Shown one piece after another: positions 15,428 through 23,276 of a stretch of 57,532 nucleotides of DNA; position 1 is the first letter of the stretch; the number at the start of each line of letters is the position of its first letter. The notes below the pieces were generated by a model. That model had not been told where the DNA came from. It searched no databases and saw only the letters and a program-made list of their open reading frames with translations. Position numbers and translations under genes: made by a program. Where the stretch lies: IMG/VR virus record IMGVR_UViG_3300017744_000007, positions 1 through 57,532 of that record; one strand, written 5' to 3'. The DNA is from a virus.

Positions 15428-15438
15428 ATTATTAATTA

Positions 15439-15645
15439 TTATTCCCAAGGTCTAGGTTTTCTCATAACAGAGCCGTCTGGCCCTTTTCTAATAGAGCCAA
15501 ATCCTGCTCCCTTTTCTCTTTTTTGTGTCATATAACTATCACAACAAACAGCCTCTGGAACAACAACCTTATCGTCTATAACCTTAACAGTGTAATTAGA
15601 TACAGACTTAGATTTGTTACACTTTTTACAAATGAACTTACCCAT
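15439..15645 (-). CDS. Small zinc-ribbon-like protein
   Basis: A 68-residue protein with FICKKC near the N-terminus and AVCCDSYM about 25 residues later, which would supply four cysteines for a zinc ribbon. The basic tail (KREKGAGFGSIRKGPDGS, then RKPRPWE) is suited to nucleic-acid contact. The start overlaps the upstream gene by 8 nt. Function unknown. Confidence 0.65.
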   Translation of the reverse strand: MGKFICKKCNKSKSVSNYTVKVIDDKVVVPEAVCCDSYMTQKREKGAGFGSIRKGPDGSVMRKPRPWE

Positions 15646-15829
15646 TTAAATCTTCTTTTAATATATTATAAATTGCTAAGTCGTGTTCTTTAATTAACTT
15701 ATAAATCTTTTTTGCTTCACGTTTAGCTTCATCTAATTTACCTTTAGGAACGTCAATTCCAGTTGCGTTGTTAATTAAAATGTGTGCCTTTTTTAAAAGG
15801 TCACTAGTTTTACTGTTCATTTTTTTCAT
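15638..15829 (-). CDS. Hypothetical helical protein
   Basis: A 63-residue protein, mainly helical and charged (LLKKAHILINNATGIDVPKG, KREAKKIYKLIKEHDLAIYN). Starts at 15829 or 15820 are both possible. It overlaps both neighbours slightly. No family recognised. Confidence 0.6.
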   Translation of the reverse strand: MKKMNSKTSDLLKKAHILINNATGIDVPKGKLDEAKREAKKIYKLIKEHDLAIYNILKEDLNG

Positions 15830-16100
15830 CTTGTATTGCTATTTTTAAAAGTACTAAATATCCTATTAAATCATCTATAGTATCTAAAGTATTTTCGTTA
15901 ATTCCTTTGTTTTTAATTCTCATCATCTTATCATCTATTCGACAACAGATAGATTCTACAGCTCCCAATTTACTAAAAATTTTAGCTGGATTTGTAGCTG
16001 AGTCCCCATATTGTTTATTTTTCTTTAACAATAAAGTCATAACATCTACCATTGTTTTTTTAATTTTATACCTTGTATCTCCTGTGTGCTTATTTTGCAT
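15810..16100 (-). CDS. DUF1599-like all-alpha NTP-associated protein
   Basis: A 96-residue protein with the pattern of the DUF1599 / nucleotide-modification-associated domain 1 family: LLKKNKQYGDSATNPAKIFS, then RIDDKMMRIKNKG and DTIDDLIGYLVLLKIA. The conserved acidic residues (Asp in RIDDK, Asp-Asp in IDDLIGY) resemble those of MazG-like NTP pyrophosphohydrolases. A role in the nucleotide pool is inferred. It overlaps neighbours by 11-20 nt within the early block. Confidence 0.72.
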   Translation of the reverse strand: MQNKHTGDTRYKIKKTMVDVMTLLLKKNKQYGDSATNPAKIFSKLGAVESICCRIDDKMMRIKNKGINENTLDTIDDLIGYLVLLKIAIQDEKNEQ

Positions 16101-16380
16101 TGTCTTCTTCTTTTATGTTTTTTTGTAGTTCTAATTTAACATCATTAATAATATCCATCATTACGTCTAACACGCTGTCTAAGTCTTCAGTAGAATCACC
16201 CATGTTTTTCATCATTTCATCTTCATACTGTCTAGCAAGCTTTATAAGTCTATTAAACTTTAGCTTTACTACTTTTGAATGACTACCTTTAAGTAGGTAT
16301 AATTGTTCATTAAAACACCTAAAAGTAGCAAATGCAAGTGTTAAGTCTATTTGATGCTCTTTTGTCATTTTATCTTCCAT
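16090..16380 (-). CDS. Hypothetical helical protein
   Basis: A 96-residue helical protein (MTKEHQIDLTLAFATFRCFN, KLKFNRLIKLARQYEDEMMK, DVMMDIINDVKLELQKNIKE). The last third is acidic. It overlaps the downstream gene by 11 nt. No family recognised. Confidence 0.6.
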   Translation of the reverse strand: MEDKMTKEHQIDLTLAFATFRCFNEQLYLLKGSHSKVVKLKFNRLIKLARQYEDEMMKNMGDSTEDLDSVLDVMMDIINDVKLELQKNIKEEDNAK

Positions 16381-16382
16381 AG

Positions 16383-16604
16383 TTATAAAAGTTTAAATAA
16401 TTTATTAATGTTTTTATCTATACTATCTATTGTATTAGAATAAACGACAATACTTTCACCAATAGTTTGTGTACCAATTTGGTGCAATTTTTCTTTAACA
16501 GCTAAATCTCTTACCTCCTTTTTTTTCTTCCAGTTTGGTGATTTTTTCTGATAGTAACCAGGGTACTTTGCTCTTATCCTGTCTAAACTTCCTTTTTTCT
16601 GCAT
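16383..16604 (-). CDS. Hypothetical basic protein
   Basis: A 73-residue protein with an Arg/Lys-rich first half (SLDRIRAKYPGYYQKKSPNW) and a helical second half. The start shares its last base with the upstream stop (TAATG), so it is co-translated with the next gene up. The YPGYY motif with following lysines suggests DNA contact, but this is weak. Confidence 0.6.
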   Translation of the reverse strand: MQKKGSLDRIRAKYPGYYQKKSPNWKKKKEVRDLAVKEKLHQIGTQTIGESIVVYSNTIDSIDKNINKLFKLL

Positions 16605-16993
16605 TAATCTAATTTTGTTTTTAAATGTTCTATAATGTTACTCATCTTACGTCTGTAGTATAAATCAAACTCTAAGTACTGAGTGCTGCCGTCAGGGCCT
16701 ACTTCAGTTGGTTGTTCTTTTTCCCAAAGTCTATATATTACATTTCGCATTCTTTGACTTGGAGTCTTAGTTTCAAACTCAGCTTCTTGACCTGCTGTCT
16801 CTACTAAGTCTACCATTTCTTTCTGAACAGGTGAAGTAGAGATTACCACGTATCCTGGTTTTTTCAAAAGAGAAAAAAGTCTAGTCATTGTTTCTGCTGA
16901 CAACTCTGGAGTTCCAAGCACTACTTTTAACGAGGAGTCTGCCATAGTTCTTATACCATCTACACCTCCTTCAAATACAACTGTATTTTTCAT
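16604..16993 (-). CDS. Hypothetical conserved-looking protein
   Basis: A 129-residue alpha/beta protein: strands NTVVFEGGVDGIRTM, LKVVLGTPEL and YVVISTSPV separated by helices, then a basic helical end (SQRMRNVIYRLWEK, YYRRKMSNIIEHLK). The regular beta-alpha spacing suggests a compact domain, but I cannot assign a family. It lies between the HTH gene 16996 and small basic genes. Confidence 0.65.
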   Translation of the reverse strand: MKNTVVFEGGVDGIRTMADSSLKVVLGTPELSAETMTRLFSLLKKPGYVVISTSPVQKEMVDLVETAGQEAEFETKTPSQRMRNVIYRLWEKEQPTEVGPDGSTQYLEFDLYYRRKMSNIIEHLKTKLD

Positions 16994-16995
16994 AA

Positions 16996-17214
16996 TTATT
17001 TAGTTTTTAATGTTAAGTAAATTAAGTCTTCAAACTGAAGTCCAGCTTCTATAAACTTAGAATTTTTAGATAAAAGCTCTATATGTTTAACTCTTAATTC
17101 TTTTGGATTATCTATGTATTTAGTTATTGTTGTACCAGCAACATCAATAATTTTTCCAAATTCTTTTTGTGTTATTCCTAATGCTTTAATGGTCATTTTA
17201 AAATTTAATTTCAT
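16996..17214 (-). CDS. Small HTH (Cro/XRE-type) protein
   Basis: A 72-residue protein whose first 50 residues look like an XRE/Cro helix-turn-helix: FKMTIKALGITQKEFGKIIDVAGTTITKYI, with TQKEFGKI as helix 2 and AGTTITKY as recognition helix. Alone in size it would be a Cro-like regulator. The best operator candidates in the window are the inverted repeats at 30172-30247; linking the two is inference. Confidence 0.7.
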   Translation of the reverse strand: MKLNFKMTIKALGITQKEFGKIIDVAGTTITKYIDNPKELRVKHIELLSKNSKFIEAGLQFEDLIYLTLKTK

Positions 17215-17231
17215 TTTTCTTATTTAATATA

Positions 17232-18053
17232 TTAATATAAATCTTCAGCGGTTAATGTTACTAAGTTTAATTTACCATCAAACCTTTCGTAACGTTTTGG
17301 GTAGTAATCTTCAGACAAGCACTTTTGATATATTCCAAGTAAATGGTCTATTTTTTCGTTAGCAACCTCCATAACAGAAGCGTCTAGCTCAAACATAGCT
17401 ATCTCAAAAGGAGATTGTTTTTCTACAACAGCAAACACAAACCTTGCATTCGGGCTTACAAGTTTATTAGCTATAAGTCCTCTTAGGTAATATGCAGCCT
17501 GCCTATCGTATCCAAACTTTTTAATACTAGACGTAAAGGCTTTAACTGAAGTAGTAGTTTTTAGGTCTACCACTAAATCATCAGTGTCTCTTCTTAAGTC
17601 TATTAAACTCTTACATTTAATTATATGAGTTTCATCATTGTCGTCCCTAATACTTTCTGTCCACACGTTTACAGACTCGGTAACAGCTTTATTACAAGAA
17701 AATAACTCTTTCATTGTTTCGTTGTTATTGACAGCCTCTTCCATCCCTAGAATTTTAGAGTATTGTTCTGTTGTAAGTATTATTTTATTTCCAGCATTGA
17801 GCAAATGTACAGCAAAAGCCTCTTTACCAGCTTTAGTCCTTTTGTCAATTTTTGGAATAATATAATATAAGTCATCAAACTTTTCTGGTTCTAAGACTTT
17901 ACAGTGAAAAGCAGAGCCAAACACCATTGCTTCTGTAGAAGTGGATTGTGATTCTATTTGAGACTTAAAGTAAGCAGGACTTTCATTTAACCATCCCAAC
18001 ATTGAGTTTGTGATATGTTCTTTATCTTCGTAATAATTATCTTGATTTATCAT
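17232..18053 (-). CDS. PD-(D/E)XK exonuclease, RecE/ExoVIII-like
   Basis: This 273-residue protein fits the PDDEXK-like exodeoxyribonuclease VIII family. Motifs: ITNSMLGWLNESPAYFK at the N-terminus, GSAFHC (His 50), the acidic CKSLIDLR, then VVDLKTT (Asp 163, Lys 165) and the helix YDRQAAYYLRG with Gln 185. All catalytic residues appear present. RecE-like nucleases resect 5' strands to give 3' single strands for annealing. The Rad52-type and SSB-like proteins 1.3-2.5 kb upstream on the same strand make a complete recombination set. Confidence 0.85.
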   Translation of the reverse strand: MINQDNYYEDKEHITNSMLGWLNESPAYFKSQIESQSTSTEAMVFGSAFHCKVLEPEKFDDLYYIIPKIDKRTKAGKEAFAVHLLNAGNKIILTTEQYSKILGMEEAVNNNETMKELFSCNKAVTESVNVWTESIRDDNDETHIIKCKSLIDLRRDTDDLVVDLKTTTSVKAFTSSIKKFGYDRQAAYYLRGLIANKLVSPNARFVFAVVEKQSPFEIAMFELDASVMEVANEKIDHLLGIYQKCLSEDYYPKRYERFDGKLNLVTLTAEDLY

Positions 18054-18056
18054 AGT

Positions 18057-18257
18057 TTAAAATATATTATCTTCTTTTGTTTCTTGATTTTGTTTGAAGT
18101 ACTCTCTTATTCTACTTTCAGAAAGATTAAATCTATCAGCTATTTCTTTTACACTGTAACCTTCTTTAAAGTGTAAAATAGAGGCTAATTCAGCTTTTTT
18201 TCTTATATCTAAATCCTGAATAGGAGTCCATTCGTTTTTATAACTATTTCTGTTCAT
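18057..18257 (-). CDS. Small HTH protein
   Basis: A 66-residue protein with a sigma-4/homeodomain-like helix-turn-helix: ELASILHFKEGYSVKEIADRF followed by the recognition helix LSESRIREYFKQ. It overlaps the upstream gene by 14 nt. A DNA-binding role is likely; the target is unknown. Confidence 0.65.
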   Translation of the reverse strand: MNRNSYKNEWTPIQDLDIRKKAELASILHFKEGYSVKEIADRFNLSESRIREYFKQNQETKEDNIF

Positions 18258-18501
18258 CTTCTTCTGGCTTTAAGTCTTGTTTTCTAAACTCTTTTTTATA
18301 CAATTCATAGTTAGGTAAATACTTTGCAGTTTCATGTATGTCATTATACAACTTAGTTACATTTCCAATAAGGTCATCGTAATGCTCAGGAGTAACACAA
18401 ACATCTTTCATTTGCTCTAAGACGTGTTCTACAACCATTATAGTGTATTCTTGATTTGCTAAAGCATCTAAAAAAGCTTTTTCTTTTTTCTTATTAAACA
18501 T
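18244..18501 (-). CDS. Hypothetical helical protein
   Basis: An 85-residue helical protein (EKAFLDALANQEYTIMVVEH, VTPEHYDDLIGNVTKLYNDI) with a polar, acidic tail ending EDEQK. It overlaps both neighbours, including the DnaA-like gene by 8 nt. No family recognised. Confidence 0.6.
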   Translation of the reverse strand: MFNKKKEKAFLDALANQEYTIMVVEHVLEQMKDVCVTPEHYDDLIGNVTKLYNDIHETAKYLPNYELYKKEFRKQDLKPEEDEQK

Positions 18502-18955
18502 AATCTAATTCTTTTTTTAATTGTTTTACTTGTAGTTTAAGGCCTACGTTTTCCGCCTGTAAGTTTTCTATAATTCTACCCTTGTTTAAAATCTTTTCTC
18601 TAAGCTTACTATTACTCGTAAGGATAGATGAAACAAAATCATTTGTAACTTCGTCTTGTATATATATATTAGCAAGACCTACGGCTTGAGTGTATGAGCT
18701 ATCATACTCTTTATATATGTCACGCAAATCATCAAACTTTTTACAATGATGTATTATTGAAGAGTGGTCACGATTTATAAGTTTACCACAATCAACGAGT
18801 CCTAAGTCAAACATTTTAACTAAAACTACGCTAACTATTGTTCTATGATAGACTAACTGTCTTTCTCTACATTTACCCATAAAATCATCATAATTAACGT
18901 GATTGTAATTTAGGTAGTGTTTTATAAATTCTTTTGCATTATCTAATTCTTTCAT
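18494..18955 (-). CDS. DnaA domain IV-like DNA-binding protein
   Basis: This 153-residue protein carries the DNA-binding domain IV of the initiator DnaA without its ATPase. The part CRERQLVYHRTIVSVVLVKM, then DCGKLINRDHSSIIHHCKKF (residues 29-74), has the DnaA-box-reading signature R-D-H-S-S-I-I-H. The C-terminal 50 residues form a coiled coil (SKLREKILNKGRIIENLQ, LQVKQLKKELDYV). It may bind the phage origin or host DnaA boxes to recruit or block initiation. Its ATG overlaps the RusA stop (ATGA). Confidence 0.82.
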   Translation of the reverse strand: MKELDNAKEFIKHYLNYNHVNYDDFMGKCRERQLVYHRTIVSVVLVKMFDLGLVDCGKLINRDHSSIIHHCKKFDDLRDIYKEYDSSYTQAVGLANIYIQDEVTNDFVSSILTSNSKLREKILNKGRIIENLQAENVGLKLQVKQLKKELDYV

Positions 18956-19317
18956 AATACTCTGATTATCACACCTGCTTTTTCTTTATCATAAGTATAC
19001 GGTTCAAAGGAAGGTATCATAAACTCACAGTTATCATCCTCTATCCAGCCATACTTAACCATTAAGTCTTGTACAGTCTGACAAGGATTTATGTAATCAA
19101 ACCTATGTCTTGAACCCCTTATAAATTCAAAAGATATTTTATAGGGAGCTTCCTTACCTACAAGCATAGCTTTAAACTTCTCCTTGTTCGACAAGTAGTC
19201 AGCTTTTGTAGCGCTTATATAAGTCATTACAGTTTTAGAGTGGATTAACATTTTGCCAGTCCATCTCTTTCCGTTTTTACTTGAAGGTACGTTACCCCCT
19301 ATAAATATCTCGTTCAT
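18952..19317 (-). CDS. rusA: RusA-type Holliday junction resolvase
   Basis: This 121-residue protein matches RusA in length and motifs: GGNVPSSKNGKRW at the N-terminus, central RGSRHRFDYINPCQTVQDLM (Asp 74, Asn 77, Asp 84) and WIEDDNCEF (Asp 94, Asp 95). The acidic residues that bind metal are all present. RusA resolves branched DNA before packaging. It sits between an SSB-like protein and the DnaA-like protein. Confidence 0.85.
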   Translation of the reverse strand: MNEIFIGGNVPSSKNGKRWTGKMLIHSKTVMTYISATKADYLSNKEKFKAMLVGKEAPYKISFEFIRGSRHRFDYINPCQTVQDLMVKYGWIEDDNCEFMIPSFEPYTYDKEKAGVIIRVL

Positions 19318-19336
19318 AACAGATGTTATTGGTTAA

Positions 19337-19939
19337 TTAAAATGGTAAGTCTGTATCTTCTGTTGAAGAAGTTGCGATAGGCTCAGTATCAAACTTACTT
19401 TTTAGTGCGTCCATTCCGTCTAATAATTGCTGGTCATCAGCAGACAGAACTTTGTTGTACTTGGAATCATAAGTAAGCTTTTTACCTACCTTAGAAGACC
19501 ATAGGTATTTTACAGCGGTTCTTTTAACCAAAGTTCCAGTTTCTTTATCTTTACCTACGTATTCTTCAGAAACAAGAGCAACCTGTACACGTCTGTTTAG
19601 AGCAGACTTACAAGCCTCTGCGTCTGAATTAAATTCAGTAACACCACAGTTCATTAAGAAATCTTTTAGTTGTTTCTTTTTCCATTCTTTAGTGCTGTCT
19701 TTGTCGGTTTGTTTTACAACCCAAAATCTTGCACTTGCTTGTTTACCATCTTCTGTTAAAAGATAGAACTCAATAAAAGGTGAACTTGTGTAACCTTCTA
19801 TATCAGAAGAGTTTTTAAGTCCTGTTACGGTACATAAGTATCCTCCTGGAGTAGCTCTTTCTGGGTATTTACCATCAGAACCTTTAGGGTTAGTTTGTCC
19901 TCCTTTGAAATTTGCTAAGTTGAATGCTTCCATTGTCAT
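19337..19939 (-). CDS. Single-stranded DNA-binding-like protein
   Basis: This 200-residue protein ends in EDTDLPF, the acidic, Phe-terminated tip by which SSB proteins bind partners. The body is beta-rich and OB-like (ATPGGYLCTVTGLKN, PFIEFYLLTEDGKQASARFW, NRRVQVALVSEEYVG) followed by a flexible Ser/Thr tail. The Rad52-type recombinase gene lies just upstream on the same transcript, which fits an SSB partner. Sequence similarity to canonical SSB is weak, so a phage-specific SSB is the likely label. Confidence 0.75.
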   Translation of the reverse strand: MTMEAFNLANFKGGQTNPKGSDGKYPERATPGGYLCTVTGLKNSSDIEGYTSSPFIEFYLLTEDGKQASARFWVVKQTDKDSTKEWKKKQLKDFLMNCGVTEFNSDAEACKSALNRRVQVALVSEEYVGKDKETGTLVKRTAVKYLWSSKVGKKLTYDSKYNKVLSADDQQLLDGMDALKSKFDTEPIATSSTEDTDLPF

Positions 19940-19966
19940 AATTTTAATGTTTTAATAATTTATTAA

Positions 19967-20500
19967 TTAGTTTTTTTTCCAGTTAAATCTCACTTTACCA
20001 TTTTGGTCTTTGGCAGCCAACTGAATAAGCTGTCCGTTTTCATCTCTTTTGTCTCCCCAAGTCCACTCTTTGAGTTTTAATCCCCAAGTAGCCTTAGGTC
20101 TACCGCCTACTTCTTGAAACTCACTTGAGTCAAGTTTAGCTTGTATTAACGGAAAGTCGTATAACTCACGACCTATTCCCCAATTAAAGCAAGCACGTTT
20201 AAATGCGTCTGAAGCTTGACCTTTTTCTGCTTCTGTGTTAGACTCAGTACCTACGTCTTGTTTCCAAACCCATTCTTTTGTTTCTGAGTTGTAAATACCA
20301 ACAGAACAATAAAGTCTGCCTTCTATTACTTCGTAGCGCTTAGACCAATTCTCAGGGCCTACTACCTTGTCTAGGACATTCATATCGTACCTTGCGTCTT
20401 TATACGCTAAGATGGTCGCATAACCTCCTTTATTAATTGATTGTACTCTAAAGTCTATTTGACTTAACTCTACTGGTTGATTTAGTTTTTTAAAATCCAT
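19967..20500 (-). CDS. Rad52/Rad22-type single-strand annealing protein
   Basis: This 177-residue protein shows the Rad52 family signature: AYKDARYDMNVLDKVVGPENW near the N-terminus, then EAEKGQASDAFKRACFNWGI and GRELYDFP (about 90-117). Strands SKRYEVIEGRLYCSVGI lie between. Such Sak-like proteins anneal complementary strands in phage recombination. The C-terminus is basic. It is neighboured by SSB-like, RusA and RecE-like genes, forming a recombination cassette. Confidence 0.88.
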   Translation of the reverse strand: MDFKKLNQPVELSQIDFRVQSINKGGYATILAYKDARYDMNVLDKVVGPENWSKRYEVIEGRLYCSVGIYNSETKEWVWKQDVGTESNTEAEKGQASDAFKRACFNWGIGRELYDFPLIQAKLDSSEFQEVGGRPKATWGLKLKEWTWGDKRDENGQLIQLAAKDQNGKVRFNWKKN

Positions 20501-20515
20501 AATTTTAATTTAGTT

Positions 20516-20740
20516 TTATTTGTTTCTTGTTTCATAACTTTTAATATCTCTGTCTAACTTTTTTAGAACAACAGCAGCCATAACTATTTTAATAAATCTT
20601 CTTATTAAGATTGGTGATTTACTTGTAATAAGTATAAATCCTATTTCCTTAAAGATTCTGTGTAAAATAGAACGGACAGTTGATTTACTAAAGCCAGTTC
20701 GTTGAGATACTTTAGCTATTATTTTTTCATAATTTGACAT
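20516..20740 (-). CDS. HU/IHF-like DNA-binding protein (short)
   Basis: This 74-residue protein resembles the helical dimerisation half of HU/IHF: YEKIIAKVSQRTGFSKSTVR followed by SILHRIFKEIGFILITSKSP and IRRFIKIV. The DNA-binding arm is missing, replaced by a short basic end. It may bend DNA or act as a regulator. The assignment rests on pattern only. Confidence 0.55.
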   Translation of the reverse strand: MSNYEKIIAKVSQRTGFSKSTVRSILHRIFKEIGFILITSKSPILIRRFIKIVMAAVVLKKLDRDIKSYETRNK

Positions 20741-20780
20741 AAATTATTTTTAAATACTTTGCTAAAATAATAAATAAGTT

Positions 20781-20930
20781 TTATTTATTAAAGAATTTTT
20801 TTAATTTAATTACAGAAAAACCTATAATAAATAATGCTATAAATGGTAGTAAGTTTACTGCCAAAATAGCGGTAACAGCCAGGGCTAATACACCCAAGAC
20901 TGCTCCTCCGATAATGTTAATTTCGTTCAT
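20781..20930 (-). CDS. Small membrane protein (49 aa)
   Basis: A 49-residue protein, MNEINIIGGAVLGVLALAV..., with two hydrophobic segments (about 6-24 and 26-41) and a Lys-rich end (KLKKFFNK). It lies in the gap between the helicase gene and the HU-like gene, 4 nt after the helicase stop and with the usual AAAATTATG leader. Positive-inside topology is plausible. Function unknown. Confidence 0.6.
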   Translation of the reverse strand: MNEINIIGGAVLGVLALAVTAILAVNLLPFIALFIIGFSVIKLKKFFNK

Positions 20931-20934
20931 AATT

Positions 20935-22221
20935 TTAAATTAATGATGTAAATTTAGTTCTACTTGAGTCAAAACTCATGTTAATTTCTCCAACACCTAT
21001 GTTACGACCTTTTGCAAATATAATTTGCGCAAGTCCAGCAGCGTCAGTTCCGTCTTCAAGTGATGGGATGTTGTAGTATTCTGGTCTAAATAGTAGACAA
21101 ACTATATCCGCTGCTTGTTCGATTTCGCCTGATTCTCTCAAGTCTGACATTGTAGGTTTTGGATTGCCTCTAAACGAGACACCTCTGTTTAATTGCGATA
21201 AAGCTATAACAGAGATATTAAGTTCTTTTGCAAGGTTTTTGAGCGTTCTCGCAACCATTGAAACTTCTTGTTCTCTTGTTCCGTTCTTTTTTCCTTGGAC
21301 GGAGACGAGTTGGAGGTAGTCGATAAATACCACCTGCACATTGTCATTAATAGCATATTTTCTAATTTTTGCGGTTAAATAACTTAATGATGTTCTTTTA
21401 CAGTCATCAATCTTTAATGGTAATTCTTCAATAACGCCTATTGCTTTGTTGATTAATTGCAACTGCTCTTTATCTATTGCGCCTTGATTTAATTCTCTTA
21501 AAGATACTCCTGACTCTATACTTATAATTCTTTGTAATAGTTGTGGAGCAGACATTTCATAACTAAATACTGCGACTGGGTGTTTAGCACGTACAGCGTT
21601 ATACGCTACGTTAAGAGCAAAGCTCGTCTTACCCATAGATGATGCAGCACCTATTATTGTTAAGTCTGTCGGTTGAAAACCATTAGTGAAATTGTCAAGA
21701 CAGGAATAGCCAGTTGTTACACCAGTTATCCCGTCTGTAGACATACGTGTTGTTAAGGTCGTGTAGTAATCTTTTAATTGACCTCCGATGTTTTCGTCAT
21801 TAGCTGACTCATCAGTTTGTATAATTTCTATGCCTTTCTTTAACTCATCAGAAATTGTATCTAACGGTTCGTTTTTTTGCATTAAATTATTTATGTTCAA
21901 CAAAAGATTACCCATAGTTTGATATTTACTTCTATATGATAGGTCTTCTATCAAAGAATTAAAATCAAAATTTGTATAACCATAAGATTCACAGTCAAAC
22001 AAAACACTAAGAGAGTTTTTGTCCATGCCTATTTCTTTACCTATAGTAACCATGTCTATCTTAGTTCCAGACTTGTGAACTTTCTTTATAGCCTCCCAAA
22101 GAAAACTATAATTAGGTTCGTTCAACTTAATTTTCATAAGTCTGTCTTCGTCTTTGATAAAAAGTTCAGGATTTACTAAAACTTTGCCTATTAAAAACTT
22201 TTCTCTTTCTGTATTTGTCAT
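20935..22221 (-). CDS. dnaB: Replicative DNA helicase, DnaB type
   Basis: This 428-residue protein is a full-length DnaB-type helicase. N-terminal domain about 1-100, linker, then the RecA-like core from about 160: TGYSCLDNFTNGF, Walker A GAASSMGKTS (191-200), FSYEMS (219-224), Walker B VVFIDYLQL (about 298-306), SQLNRG, and SDLRESGEIEQAAD with the arginine finger region. It unwinds DNA at the fork. No primase or DNA polymerase is recognisable in the window, so it would work with host enzymes. Confidence 0.93.
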   Translation of the reverse strand: MTNTEREKFLIGKVLVNPELFIKDEDRLMKIKLNEPNYSFLWEAIKKVHKSGTKIDMVTIGKEIGMDKNSLSVLFDCESYGYTNFDFNSLIEDLSYRSKYQTMGNLLLNINNLMQKNEPLDTISDELKKGIEIIQTDESANDENIGGQLKDYYTTLTTRMSTDGITGVTTGYSCLDNFTNGFQPTDLTIIGAASSMGKTSFALNVAYNAVRAKHPVAVFSYEMSAPQLLQRIISIESGVSLRELNQGAIDKEQLQLINKAIGVIEELPLKIDDCKRTSLSYLTAKIRKYAINDNVQVVFIDYLQLVSVQGKKNGTREQEVSMVARTLKNLAKELNISVIALSQLNRGVSFRGNPKPTMSDLRESGEIEQAADIVCLLFRPEYYNIPSLEDGTDAAGLAQIIFAKGRNIGVGEINMSFDSSRTKFTSLI

Positions 22222-22235
22222 AATGTTTTATTTAT

Positions 22236-22751
22236 TTAATGATATGAATGTTTGCCTTGTGATTCACATTCCTGTCCGCATTCACTGCAAGACGATTCGT
22301 AATTATCGTCCCAATCAACTTCTTTCTCACAGCAATCAGAAATTTGTATAATTTCTCCTCCCTTATGGTCAATGTCTCCATCTGAATAATGAATAATACC
22401 ACAGAAAGCCATTCCTGGTTCTTCGTATTCCATAAATATTGTTAAATTTGGAAACATCTCAGTAAGACGTTCAAAGAATTTTATAGGTGGAGACCAAGCG
22501 GTGTCAAAAGTAACACTAAATATTGGAATTTCAATATCCAACTCAGGCTCATATACGTCCCACTTAGTACCCCAGTTTTCACAGTTCCAATTATACCAAT
22601 TTTCTTCTTCATGTTCTGGTCTAGGTACAAACCAATCCATTTTAAAGTCATCACAAGACTTGTAATCGTTTACTTTAAATTTAGAATAAAATTCAGTCAT
22701 GTCTTGTTTAGTTCCTTGAACTTCAAGACGATTCCAGCACCAATTTGGCAT
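22236..22751 (-). CDS. DUF1281 / Api92-like ferredoxin-fold protein
   Basis: This 171-residue protein fits the YubB/DUF1281 family of plasmid and phage proteins: MPNWCWNRLEVQGTKQD at the start, WYNWNCENWGTKWDV, FDTAWSPPIKFFERLTEMFP and EEPGMAFCGIIHYSDG. The final 30 residues add CC...CxxC (CCEKEVDWDD, SCSECGQEC), a possible zinc site. The molecular role of the family is not known. It is part of the early block. Confidence 0.8.
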   Translation of the reverse strand: MPNWCWNRLEVQGTKQDMTEFYSKFKVNDYKSCDDFKMDWFVPRPEHEEENWYNWNCENWGTKWDVYEPELDIEIPIFSVTFDTAWSPPIKFFERLTEMFPNLTIFMEYEEPGMAFCGIIHYSDGDIDHKGGEIIQISDCCEKEVDWDDNYESSCSECGQECESQGKHSYH

Positions 22752-22753
22752 AG

Positions 22754-23014
22754 TTAATCTAATAAAATCATATAGGCTTCTGGATTGGCGTGCCTAAACC
22801 ATTGCAGTCCTTCTGCGTGTTCATTGAGTACTTTTTTATCATCTAAGAACATTCCTTGTTCAAATAAAATAGTAGCTCCCATAATAAAATCATACATGGA
22901 AAGTTCCACGGCGGTAAGCTGCGTCTCTTCTCCAGTAAATCTGTTTGATACAACGTCTCCCTCTTTGTAGAGTTCACCGTCAAACCATTTTGGCAATTCT
23001 TGTTTCTTTTTCAT
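22754..23014 (-). CDS. Hypothetical protein
   Basis: An 86-residue acidic protein (ELPKWFDGELYKEGDVVSNR, ELSMYDFIMGATILFE, GLQWFRHANPEAYMILLD). The GDVV-N-FTGEE start resembles phage proteins of unknown function that follow DnaB genes. It starts 1 nt from its upstream neighbour's stop. No function assigned. Confidence 0.65.
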   Translation of the reverse strand: MKKKQELPKWFDGELYKEGDVVSNRFTGEETQLTAVELSMYDFIMGATILFEQGMFLDDKKVLNEHAEGLQWFRHANPEAYMILLD

Positions 23015-23015
23015 A

Positions 23016-23276
23016 TTATCCTATTAATTTTTCGTGTGCTTCATTTTCTATGTCTTCTATAAAACTACCTTCTATAAAGTCCCAAAACAAATCTGTTATT
23101 TCTGTAACAACCCACTGCCCATCTTCATTTCTTGATTGCAAGTGTACTTCTGTAACTTCTACTTCTCTATGTTCAGGAAGCTCGTGTGTTGCTGACTCAT
23201 AACGATAAGTATATGATATAGTCATTTCGTAATTTTCTGCTGCGACTAAAAAGTCTGCTGATATTTCTCTATTCAT
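23016..23276 (-). CDS. Hypothetical acidic protein
   Basis: An 86-residue protein with strands (NYEMTISYTYRYES, EVEVTEVHLQSRNED) and an acidic helical end (GSFIEDIENEAHEKLIG). It is tightly packed with its neighbours (8-nt overlap upstream). No family recognised. Confidence 0.62.
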   Translation of the reverse strand: MNREISADFLVAAENYEMTISYTYRYESATHELPEHREVEVTEVHLQSRNEDGQWVVTEITDLFWDFIEGSFIEDIENEAHEKLIG

